Below are positions 32,272-40,497 of a stretch of DNA of 64,000 nt, piece after piece (the first letter of the stretch is position 1; the number at the start of each line of letters is the position of its first letter). Made by a program: the position numbers and the translations under genes. The notes below the pieces were generated by a model. It was not told the origin of the DNA. It ran no database searches and saw only the letters and a list, made by a program, of their open reading frames with translations. This stretch comes from Mucilaginibacter yixingensis (lineage in GTDB: Bacteria > Bacteroidota > Bacteroidia > Sphingobacteriales > Sphingobacteriaceae), in assembly GCF_041080815.1 (NCBI RefSeq), contig NZ_CP160205.1:3286001-3350000 (forward strand). The letters are read 5' to 3'.

Positions 32272-32300
32272 ACAAAAATGCAGCAATGTGTATTGCTGCA
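32272..32300 (-). terminator. Intrinsic terminator of the CehA/McbA-type gene
   Basis: On the minus strand TGCAGCAAT, a 4-base loop, ATTGCTGCA, then TTTTTGTT, 48 bases behind the stop at 32349. It insulates the sulfatase operon from that gene. Confidence 0.8.
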
Positions 32301-32348
32301 CTTTTGTTTTGACTGCATTGAACTTGTCAATCTTTACCAGGACAATGC

Positions 32349-33590
32349 TTAAAAATTAGGATCGAAGTTAAAGTAGATAGGGTTTGACAAGCCCACCATT
32401 CTACCGCTCAATTGAGTTGATTGCGGTACTTGCGGGAATGGCGTGCCCGGGCCTTCAACCGTTACGCGGTAGTAAGTGCGATTAATCAGTGCAGGGGTGT
32501 CGGTAAACTCAATTACCGGGTTTTTGCCGGTCACTTTGTAGCTATTGAACGGATCGCCGTTTTTAACCACATTAACGGTATAAGTACTATCGGCCTGGGT
32601 TTTACCGGTTAGCTGCACCTTAAACTTAACCGGTTTGCCGGTAGATTTTACGTTGTCGCCCATCATCATATCAGGTTTACCGTCCTGGTTAACATCAGCG
32701 TAAAACTCAACGCGTGGAGCAAACGGGTTAGAGGATACACAAACACGGCCATTGGTCAGCGCATCAACCACGGCTTGTTTGGTACGGGCAGTAGCATATA
32801 CCCAAGTGGTTGGGGTACCTACATAGTTAGCTTTGCGCTCAAAAGTATGGGCGCTTGCTTTATCCGGGCTATCAGGCTCGCCATGGTGCGCATCGCTACC
32901 GCCCCGACCGGTTAATTTACGGCCCGATGAAAGCATATCATCCCAAATCATAATAGCGTTGGCATTTTTTGGCCATACAGAAGAGTTCCATACCTCAATT
33001 GAGTTCACAATATCATAAGAGTAACCAAAATGATCTTTACCACTCGGGTGATTGGCAGACAGGTGGATACCCAGTTGTTTCTTGATAGAACCAATTACCA
33101 CGTCGCGCTGATCGCGCACGTCAAATAAACGCTGATGATCATACGGCACGGCCGAAAATACGTTACCATGGCCGCGGGTGGTTGTCCACTCGGCACCATA
33201 AAGCAACAACACGGTGTCTGATTTAAACTCCGGATCTGCCCAGGTGTGATGAGCAACATCTCCTTTTACATGCACGTCATGGTCAGTAATAGCTACAAAA
33301 TCTATCCCTACCGATTTAGAGAAATTGATGATTTTGGAGATCGGGTTGTTGGTTGACTCATGACTATGGCGCGAGTGCACATGCAAGTCGCCTTTCAGCC
33401 ATACACCACCGGTCAGCGGTTGTACAGGCGGTAGCTGACCCAGTTCTGTAGGAGCCCAGGGGCTCACATGGCCGTTAGACTCATTTGTGGTTTGAGCAAC
33501 AGCTGCGTTTAAAGAACCGGCAACCAGGGCAACGGTTAACGCCCAACACGCGGTGCGCAGGCGGCGTTTAAAAGATGGCTTTGTTTCCAT
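32349..33590 (-). CDS. CehA/McbA-family PHP-domain metallohydrolase, exported
   Basis: I use the ATG at 33590, which starts a basic N-terminus plus hydrophobic signal (ACWALTVALVAGSLNAAVAQ); an upstream GTG would add 19 residues. The 413-residue protein has PHP-domain metal motifs: KGDLHVHSRHSHES, FVAITDHDVH, LSANHPSGKDHFG and GGSDAHHGE. The C-terminal 130 residues form a beta-rich domain. The family hydrolyses phosphate or carbamate esters with divalent metals in the periplasm; several members belong to phosphate-starvation loci. It is divergent from the ECF sigma gene (188-base gap), and with the PI-PLC-like gene at 45236 points to organophosphate use. The exact substrate is unknown. Confidence 0.85.
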   Translation of the reverse strand: METKPSFKRRLRTACWALTVALVAGSLNAAVAQTTNESNGHVSPWAPTELGQLPPVQPLTGGVWLKGDLHVHSRHSHESTNNPISKIINFSKSVGIDFVAITDHDVHVKGDVAHHTWADPEFKSDTVLLLYGAEWTTTRGHGNVFSAVPYDHQRLFDVRDQRDVVIGSIKKQLGIHLSANHPSGKDHFGYSYDIVNSIEVWNSSVWPKNANAIMIWDDMLSSGRKLTGRGGSDAHHGEPDSPDKASAHTFERKANYVGTPTTWVYATARTKQAVVDALTNGRVCVSSNPFAPRVEFYADVNQDGKPDMMMGDNVKSTGKPVKFKVQLTGKTQADSTYTVNVVKNGDPFNSYKVTGKNPVIEFTDTPALINRTYYRVTVEGPGTPFPQVPQSTQLSGRMVGLSNPIYFNFDPNF

Positions 33591-33778
33591 GCGGGGTTTT
33601 AAGATTGTTTTTGATTGTAATACGCTACCCAACCACTTAGCCCCCACTTATTAATACATTCATAATACTCATTGGCTACTTTTATGGCATTACAGGCAAA
33701 ATGTTACATTGATTAACAATTCCATAACCTAACACAGATCTTTTAGTCACATATTCATAACATATTTGCCCCGGGTTT

Positions 33779-34399
33779 ATGGAAGGACAAATAGCGGCTT
33801 TAAAGAATGGCAACCTTGATGAGTTCAGGTTGGTTTATGCTGCTTATCACTCTAAACTCTACCACTTTATTTTCAGCCGCACTCAATCTGAGTATATAGC
33901 ACAGGAAGTGGTTCAGCTTACCTTTATTAAGTTCTGGGAAAGACGCCAGCATATTTCTAACGATTATACGATTGATATCCAGCTATTCCGCATAGCCCGT
34001 ACCGTACTGATTGACGAACTGCGTAAAGAGCGTACCCGCCAACGGCATAACGATCTGGCCAGCGCAGGCACCGAAGAAGCATTTGATCTGATGCGCGCCG
34101 AAGGCAAAGACGAGCTGAAACACGTGTTTGCCGCCATTGAGGATTTGCCGCCTGTGCGCAAAAAGGTATTTAAACTAAGTCGTATTAACGGACTGCCGTA
34201 TAAAGATATAGCAGCCATTATGTCGTTATCGCCTAAAACGGTAGAAAACCATATCTCCAGAGCTATTAAACAATTGCGCAACGCCATCCATATTTTAATG
34301 CTAATGACATCGCTATTCGCGTTGGAACAAAGCAACCAGCAATGGGCTGCCATTAAAACCAAATTCAATCACTTAAAAAGTTATAAAAATATTTTCTAG
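33779..34399 (+). CDS. ECF-type RNA polymerase sigma factor
   Basis: A 206-residue sigma-70 family ECF factor. Region 2 covers about 10-75 (YHFIFSRTQSEYIAQEVVQ, LTFIKFWERRQ) and region 4 about 120-172 (LPPVRKKVFKLSRINGLPY followed by KDIAAIMSLSPKTVENHISR). Bacteroidota couple such factors to FecR anti-sigma proteins and SusC transporters. The FecR gene follows after 30 bases, then two SusC/SusD pairs, which are the likely targets. The C-terminus after region 4 extends about 30 residues. Confidence 0.93.
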   Translation: MEGQIAALKNGNLDEFRLVYAAYHSKLYHFIFSRTQSEYIAQEVVQLTFIKFWERRQHISNDYTIDIQLFRIARTVLIDELRKERTRQRHNDLASAGTEEAFDLMRAEGKDELKHVFAAIEDLPPVRKKVFKLSRINGLPYKDIAAIMSLSPKTVENHISRAIKQLRNAIHILMLMTSLFALEQSNQQWAAIKTKFNHLKSYKNIF

Positions 34400-34429
34400 C
34401 CCACTGGGGGTTACGCGTTTTTTGAACGT

Positions 34430-35497
34430 ATGTTAATTATGGAGATGACCGAAGAGCTGATAAAGAAATACTTTTTGCAGGAATGCACATCAGACGAGCG
34501 CGCTGCGGTAAGCGCCTGGTTTGACGCGCACCCCGAAGAGCTTGACCGGTATCTGGATGATGACTCCTGGTTAAGGTTTGAGGCGCAGCAAACTGTGCAG
34601 CCACACCTGGCCGAGCAAATGCTGCAGCAAATTGAAGCGCACATTGCAAAAACAGAAGCAGAGCTTAAACCAATCAGATCTGTAAGTTATAGTCGCTGGG
34701 CTATTGCAGCGAGCGTGATACTGGCGGTAAGCGCTGGTCTGTTCTTTCTATTACGTGGACAGAAAAGTAACAACGCAAACCAAATGGCGCTGGCTCAACC
34801 ATCGGCGGCAGCCATGGTTGATGACACAGTGGGCAATACTACTGGCAATATCAAAATTGTAACCCTGTCAGATGGATCGATAGTGAGTTTATCACCTCAA
34901 AGCCAGATCATCTTTCATAAAGACTTTGTTCAACCGCACCGCGATATCCGACTCACCGGCGAGGCCATGTTTAAAGTGGCCAAAGATAAAACGCGTCCGT
35001 TCACCGTTTACGCCGGCAGCTTGAGCACTACTGCCCTGGGTACCCGTTTCAAAGTAACGGCTTTTACCAAGGGTGAAATAAAAGTGATGCTATACACCGG
35101 CAAGGTGGTAATTAAGCAACATGACTCTGCTCAACAGATGCCCGATGTTTACCTGACCCCAGGCATGCAACTGGCCTGGCGTTCAAAAGATAATCGCCCG
35201 GAGGTAAGCAACTTTACACCCGAGGCAGGAAGCTCGGCGTTGGCGAACAATAACCGTACAATTATTAAAGGACAAACGATCACTTTCAATAACGAGTCTT
35301 TGACGCAGGTAATAGCTACGCTCAAGCACGCCTACGGTGTGGTAATAGAAGCTGACGAAGCATTGCTGAACAACAGTTATTACACTGGCACGGTAAACCT
35401 GCAAAAAGACGAAGCTGAAGACATATTGACAACCATTGCCGGCTTGAACAAGCTGAAACTGGTACACAAAAATGATGCTTACCTGCTGACGCGCTGA
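34430..35497 (+). CDS. FecR-family anti-sigma factor
   Basis: A 355-residue inner-membrane protein. Cytosolic N-terminus (about 1-85, EELIKKYFLQECTSDERAAV) which would bind the sigma factor, one membrane helix (about 86-104, RWAIAASVILAVSAGLFFLL), then the periplasmic FecR domain (VTLSDGSIVSLSPQSQI, DIRLTGEAMFKVAKDKTRPF) and a C-terminal STN-like/DUF4974 domain (QTITFNNESLTQVIATLKHA). Several Met codons near the start make the first three residues uncertain. It should keep the ECF sigma factor inactive until the transporter is loaded. Confidence 0.93.
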   Translation: MLIMEMTEELIKKYFLQECTSDERAAVSAWFDAHPEELDRYLDDDSWLRFEAQQTVQPHLAEQMLQQIEAHIAKTEAELKPIRSVSYSRWAIAASVILAVSAGLFFLLRGQKSNNANQMALAQPSAAAMVDDTVGNTTGNIKIVTLSDGSIVSLSPQSQIIFHKDFVQPHRDIRLTGEAMFKVAKDKTRPFTVYAGSLSTTALGTRFKVTAFTKGEIKVMLYTGKVVIKQHDSAQQMPDVYLTPGMQLAWRSKDNRPEVSNFTPEAGSSALANNNRTIIKGQTITFNNESLTQVIATLKHAYGVVIEADEALLNNSYYTGTVNLQKDEAEDILTTIAGLNKLKLVHKNDAYLLTR

Positions 35498-35556
35498 TCA
35501 GCCTGCATCCCTTCTTGATTTTTAGACAGATACTCATTAAATGCATTAAAACAGGC

Positions 35557-38523
35557 ATGACGCGCGCAAAAAAATGGCTACTCATTTTACTGATGCCATG
35601 GTGGTATGCCCTACATGCCCATGCGCAAATGCCACAGGTAACGGGCCGGGTGCAAGATGAAGACGGCGGCCCACTCCCTAACGTCGTAGTTACCCTTAAA
35701 AGCGCGTTTGCCAACTACCACACGCTTACAGATGCCAGCGGCAATTTCAATTTTAACAATGCTTTTTACGGGGGCCCTTATACCATCATTTTCAGCTATG
35801 TTGGATTTGATGAGCAGCAACTGAGCGACTATGTGCTCAAGCCCGGCAATCTCATCACCATATCGGTTAAGTTAAAAAGTGCTGTAAAGGCATTGCAACA
35901 GGTGGTGGTGGTGGGCTACGGAACTACGTTTAAAACCGATATCAGCAGTGCAGTAACCATAGTGCCTTCCTCAGAACTTAGTCGCGGCGTAGTCACTTCT
36001 GTTGGTGAGCTATTGCAGGGGCGGGTAGCCGGCCTGGATATCAGTAAAGATGGCAACCCCAACGGCTTGCCTATGGTTATTTTACGGGGGCCATCAACAC
36101 TTAACCTGGCACAACAACCATTTTATGTGATAGATGATGTGCCCGATGCCGATATCTCGCTCGTCAGTCCGGATGATATTATGTCTGTAGAGGTATTAAA
36201 AGATGCCGCCGCAACGGCCATTTATGGTAACCGGGCAGCCAACGGAGTTATCTATATTACCACACGTAAAGGCAAGCCAGGCAATATGCAAACGGTTTAT
36301 AATGGATATGTCGGGGTGCAAAAAATATCAAACACAATTGAGGTAGCCACAGCCTCGGAATTGCGCGATTTCCTAAAGGCCAACAACAAAGCACTTGCAC
36401 CAGCTGATGACAACGGCGCCAATACCGACTGGCAAAAGGAGGTGAGCCGTACCGGTTTTGCCCAAAACCATAACCTGAGTTTTAACGGCGGCACCGATAA
36501 ACTGCTGTATAGCGGCAGCATGAACTATTTTAAAAATGAGGCGATCCTGAAAAAATCATTCCTGGAACGGTTTGCCGGGCGCATTACCCTGGAGCATAAG
36601 GCATTGAATAATCGCGTGAAGTTTAAATATTCATTGTATAACACCATCAGCAATCAGGGTGATGTGGACTCGCTGGTGTTTTCTAACGTGCTCACTTTTC
36701 TGCCTACGCTAAATATCTACAACAGCGATGGCACCTTTCATGAAGATCTGACGCGCACCAAGACTTATAACCCACTGGCGCTGATAGAAAACAATCAGTA
36801 CAACACCAAGATCAATACTTTTCTGGGCACTGCCGGCATGGAGGCACAGCTGCCGTTTGGTATCACCTGGAATTTTAATCTCGATTATCAAACCCGTACC
36901 ACCAACTACAATAGCTACTATAACTCCTACTCCAAACTGGCCTACAGCTTAAACGGCGAAGCCCTGCGCTCAACCTACCAGGATCTGAAACGGGTGGTAG
37001 AAACCTATTTTGGCTATGAGTTTAAATGGCGCAAAAATCATCACCTGAAATTTCTGCTCGGCTACTCCTGGCAGCAGGATGATAATGGCGATGGCTTCCA
37101 GACCACCAACATCAATTTCCCTTCTGACGCTACCGGCTATTATAACCTGGGATTAGGGCAGCCGCCGCCCGGCTTCATCCCCAATTATGGCACTACCTCA
37201 TTGGAAACCTTGCGCTTGATCTCCTTCTACTCGCGCATCAACTACAATTATAAAAACCAGCTGCTGTTCCAGGCCTCCCTGCGGCGCGATGGTTCTTCGG
37301 CCTTTGGTATCAATCATCGCTGGGGATATTTCCCATCGGTATCTGCCGCCTGGCGCCTGGTTGAAACAAAGTTTATCAAACAATTCAACAGCATCAGCGA
37401 TCTGAAACTGCGCCTCAGTTATGGCATCACCGGCAATACCATTGGTTTTGACCCGCTCACGCCGCTGCTGCTCAATGGCTCTACCGGGGCATTTTATTAT
37501 AACGGCACTTACATCAAATCTATCGGGCCAATCCAAAACCCTAACCCCAACTTGCAATGGGAAAAAACAGGACAGGTTAACGCCGGTCTTGATTTCGGTC
37601 TGTTCAACAACCGGGTTACCGGCACTATTGATGTTTATGATAAAAATACCACGGGCATCATCTACAAATACCAGCAACCGGCATCGGCATCATACACCCC
37701 CGGCAACGTAATTTATGCCAACGCCGGCTCTATGAATAACCGCGGCATTGAGTTTTCACTCAGCGCAACACCTGTTGATACCAAAACCTTTAAATGGAGC
37801 GGCAACCTCAACCTGGCCCATAACCGCAACGAGGTGACCACTTTATCCAACAACATTTACAAGGTTAATTACATCCTGACAGGATTAACATCAAACGCAG
37901 GGCAAAGCAGTGTTTACTCGCAGATCATTCAGGCCGGATATCCTGTGGGGGAATTTTATACGCTGCATTACCTGGGCAAAAATGCGGCCGGGGTATCTAT
38001 GTTTGAAGATGCTAACGGCAAACCCACTACTGCCCCAAAGTCTACAGACCAGCGGTATATGGGCGATGCTCAGCCGCGACTGGTGTTTGGCTTCAGCAAC
38101 AGTTTTAAGTTGTATAGCTGGTCGCTTGATTTGTTTTTCAGGGGCGTAACTGGTAACAAGATCTTAAACGCCACGCTGGCAGCCATTAATAGTCCCAGCG
38201 ATGCCACCAACCATAATATTCCGAAACAAACACTATCAGAATCATATAATGATTTTAATGCCAATCTTTATTCAGACCGGTACCTGGAGAGCGGCTCTTA
38301 CCTACGCCTGGACAACCTGACGCTGGGCTATACTTTTAACACCAAAAGCAAATACGTTAAAAGCATAAAAGCGCGGCTAACCGGCACTAACCTTTTCACA
38401 CTCACCGGCTACTCGGGCATTGACCCGGAGATGAACGTCGGCACCATTACACCTGGCATTGATAACCATAACTATTACCCCAAAACGCGGTCGTTCATTG
38501 CCGGGCTGGCTTTTGAATTATAG
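35557..38523 (+). CDS. susC: SusC-type TonB-dependent transporter (first of tandem pair)
   Basis: The ATG at 35557 opens a signal peptide (TRAKKWLLILLMPWWYALHA); an upstream TTG is discarded. The 988-residue protein goes straight into the carboxypeptidase-like domain (QVTGRVQDEDGGPLPNVVV), then LQQVVVVGYGTTFKTDISSA, the plug (MVILRGPSTLNLAQQPFYVI, YGNRAANGVIYITTRKG) and the barrel. It has no STN domain although it follows an ECF sigma/FecR pair (60-base gap). It is paralogous to the SusC at 40498, sharing the plug wording GKVAGL/GRVAGLDISKDGNP and the ending GIDxHNYYPKTRSFIAG. Substrate unknown. Confidence 0.93.
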   Translation: MTRAKKWLLILLMPWWYALHAHAQMPQVTGRVQDEDGGPLPNVVVTLKSAFANYHTLTDASGNFNFNNAFYGGPYTIIFSYVGFDEQQLSDYVLKPGNLITISVKLKSAVKALQQVVVVGYGTTFKTDISSAVTIVPSSELSRGVVTSVGELLQGRVAGLDISKDGNPNGLPMVILRGPSTLNLAQQPFYVIDDVPDADISLVSPDDIMSVEVLKDAAATAIYGNRAANGVIYITTRKGKPGNMQTVYNGYVGVQKISNTIEVATASELRDFLKANNKALAPADDNGANTDWQKEVSRTGFAQNHNLSFNGGTDKLLYSGSMNYFKNEAILKKSFLERFAGRITLEHKALNNRVKFKYSLYNTISNQGDVDSLVFSNVLTFLPTLNIYNSDGTFHEDLTRTKTYNPLALIENNQYNTKINTFLGTAGMEAQLPFGITWNFNLDYQTRTTNYNSYYNSYSKLAYSLNGEALRSTYQDLKRVVETYFGYEFKWRKNHHLKFLLGYSWQQDDNGDGFQTTNINFPSDATGYYNLGLGQPPPGFIPNYGTTSLETLRLISFYSRINYNYKNQLLFQASLRRDGSSAFGINHRWGYFPSVSAAWRLVETKFIKQFNSISDLKLRLSYGITGNTIGFDPLTPLLLNGSTGAFYYNGTYIKSIGPIQNPNPNLQWEKTGQVNAGLDFGLFNNRVTGTIDVYDKNTTGIIYKYQQPASASYTPGNVIYANAGSMNNRGIEFSLSATPVDTKTFKWSGNLNLAHNRNEVTTLSNNIYKVNYILTGLTSNAGQSSVYSQIIQAGYPVGEFYTLHYLGKNAAGVSMFEDANGKPTTAPKSTDQRYMGDAQPRLVFGFSNSFKLYSWSLDLFFRGVTGNKILNATLAAINSPSDATNHNIPKQTLSESYNDFNANLYSDRYLESGSYLRLDNLTLGYTFNTKSKYVKSIKARLTGTNLFTLTGYSGIDPEMNVGTITPGIDNHNYYPKTRSFIAGLAFEL

Positions 38524-38534
38524 ATAGATTAACC

Positions 38535-40133
38535 ATGCACTCCATAAAAAGATTTCTCAGACTGATCATACCGGCGCTTGCCCTGTTGCTGGGACTTACT
38601 GCCTGCACCAAGCTGGATGTTGATGTAAAATCTCAGCTGGCAGACAATAACTTCCCCCGCACTCCGCAAGAATATATTGAGGCTTCGGGCCCGGTTTATA
38701 CGCAACTGCGTGATCAGTATGCCCAATCGTACTGGTTTATGCAGGAGCTTTGTACTGACGAAGCCATTATTGTAGCCCGCGCCGGTAACTGGTACGATGG
38801 CGGCAAATGGCGCGACCTGCACTACCACAGCTGGACCATTGACCACATACATGTTGATGGTACCTGGCAATGGGGGTTTAGTGAGGTGAGCGCGTGCAAC
38901 CGCGTAATCCAACTACTAGACGCGGCCCCGGCAAGTGCGCCAAAAAAAACCACATTAGCTGAGGTACGTGCCACGCGCGCCCTTGCTAACTTTTTGATGA
39001 TGGATCTGTTCGGCAACATCCCGCTCATTAAAAATTTTGGCGATACGGTTGCCCTGGCCACATCACAGCGCACGCAGGTTTTCAACTATATTGAGGGCGA
39101 ACTAAAGGCCGTGTTGCCCGATCTGAGTCAGACTACGGGGGCTGCCACCTATGGCCGCCCTACCCGTTGGACAGCCTTCGCGCTGCTGGCCAAAATGTAT
39201 ATCAATGCCGAATATTATACCGGAACGCCCCGTTATAACGATGCTATTGCCATGTGCGATAGCATAATCCAAAGTCATCAGTTTGCGCTTGATGCAGATT
39301 ATCTGCGCATGTTTGATATTGATAACGGTCCGCAGATCCGTGATTTTATCTTTGCCATTCCGTATGATAACATCCAGGCAAAAAACCAATACTTCGCCCG
39401 CTACAGCCTGCACACCGCGCTGAAAGACAAATACGGCATCCCTTTCATCCCCAGCGACCCGATGGCAACGTTGCCTGCCTTTTATAGTTTATACAATGAT
39501 CCGAATGATATCCGGAACGGACAATGGCTGGTAGGTAAACAATATGATAACCAGGGCAATCCTATCATTATCCATACCACCAAAGCGGGGCTCGATCAAA
39601 CTTATAAAGGAGCAGACGCTGATGCTTTAGTGGATTACCAGCTAACGTTCACCCCTGACCTGACGCTCGACCCCACCATCGACCCGTTAAAACTGGACGT
39701 GGGTAACGACGAACTGGGCAAGGCCAAAGGCTATCGCAACAACAAATTTTTCCCTGATAAAACCTCGCTGGACAGGAACCAGAGTAACGATGTCCCCGTC
39801 TTCCGTTATGCCGATATTTTACTTACCAAAGCCGAGGCCATTCTGCGCGGTGGCACACCAACTTTAGGCGATGATGCCCTTGGCCTGGTAAACCGCGTGC
39901 GGGCCCGTGCGCAGGCCCAACCGCTGGCAGCCGTAAACCTGCAAACTATTTTAGACGAACGCGGTCGCGAACTGGCCTTCGAGGGCTGGCGCCGTAATGA
40001 TTTGATCCGCTTTGGCAAGTTTGAAGATAAATGGGGCTATAAAACCGATGCTGATCCCCGGCATCGTATTTATCCTATACCGGCTACGCAGATTCAGCTA
40101 AATCCGGGCTTGAGGCAGAATCCGGGGTATTAA
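38535..40133 (+). CDS. susD: SusD/RagB-type lipoprotein (first of tandem pair)
   Basis: A 532-residue lipoprotein (Cys in LGLTACTKLDVD), 11 bases behind its SusC. SusD features are MQELCTDEAIIVARAGNWYD, LHYHSWTIDH, ATRALANFLMMDLFGNIPL, ADILLTKAEAILRGG, ERGRELAFEGWRRNDLIRFG and the ending PIPATQIQLNPGLRQNPGY. Clearly a paralogue of the SusD at 43510, with which it shares the HYHSWT segment. Pair partner of the upstream SusC. Confidence 0.94.
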   Translation: MHSIKRFLRLIIPALALLLGLTACTKLDVDVKSQLADNNFPRTPQEYIEASGPVYTQLRDQYAQSYWFMQELCTDEAIIVARAGNWYDGGKWRDLHYHSWTIDHIHVDGTWQWGFSEVSACNRVIQLLDAAPASAPKKTTLAEVRATRALANFLMMDLFGNIPLIKNFGDTVALATSQRTQVFNYIEGELKAVLPDLSQTTGAATYGRPTRWTAFALLAKMYINAEYYTGTPRYNDAIAMCDSIIQSHQFALDADYLRMFDIDNGPQIRDFIFAIPYDNIQAKNQYFARYSLHTALKDKYGIPFIPSDPMATLPAFYSLYNDPNDIRNGQWLVGKQYDNQGNPIIIHTTKAGLDQTYKGADADALVDYQLTFTPDLTLDPTIDPLKLDVGNDELGKAKGYRNNKFFPDKTSLDRNQSNDVPVFRYADILLTKAEAILRGGTPTLGDDALGLVNRVRARAQAQPLAAVNLQTILDERGRELAFEGWRRNDLIRFGKFEDKWGYKTDADPRHRIYPIPATQIQLNPGLRQNPGY

Positions 40134-40155
40134 AACACTTGACGGCCTTTCAACT

Positions 40156-40301
40156 TGTCATTTCGACCAACGGGAGAAATCTTATACGATTGCAATGTGG
40201 CAGCTTGCATGGTGAGCGGCTTAGTCCAGCGGTCGATCATCCGTATAAGATTCCTCCTCACCCAATCTCACATTCCCCGCTTCTGTTCGTTCGGAATGAC
40301 A
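40156..40301. repeat. Inverted-repeat intergenic element (MITE/REP-like), 146 bp
   Basis: The left end TGTCATTTCGACC runs into GAGAAATCTTATACG; the right end is its imperfect reverse complement, CGTATAAGATTCCTCC running to TTCGGAATGACA. Such TGTCATTTCGA...AATGACA elements are common in intergenic regions of this group and code for nothing. It separates the first susCD pair from the second. Confidence 0.7.
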
Positions 40302-40497
40302 AACGAGCGCAACGTTATCCAATTTCCATCTTCGCAACATTTCTGCTCCTCTATTAAATAATTGTTAACAACTGGGGGATGTTTTTTTGACCACCGTATT
40401 AGTGATAGATCGATACCGGTAAACACTGATCTGAGCACTAAAAAGTAACACGTTAAAAAGGTCTATTAAACATCGCAACAATTAACAATTAACCTCC
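40302..40497 (+). promoter_or_regulatory. Upstream region of second susC
   Basis: With the repeat before it this completes a 364-base gap without genes. The AT-rich 196 bases before the ATG at 40498 probably contain a separate promoter for the second susCD pair; no clear TAnnTTTG box was seen. Confidence 0.35.

Noticed and set aside
40139..40361. Two short overlapping plus-strand ORFs
   Set aside because: They lie inside the inverted-repeat element at 40156-40301 and have no coding character.
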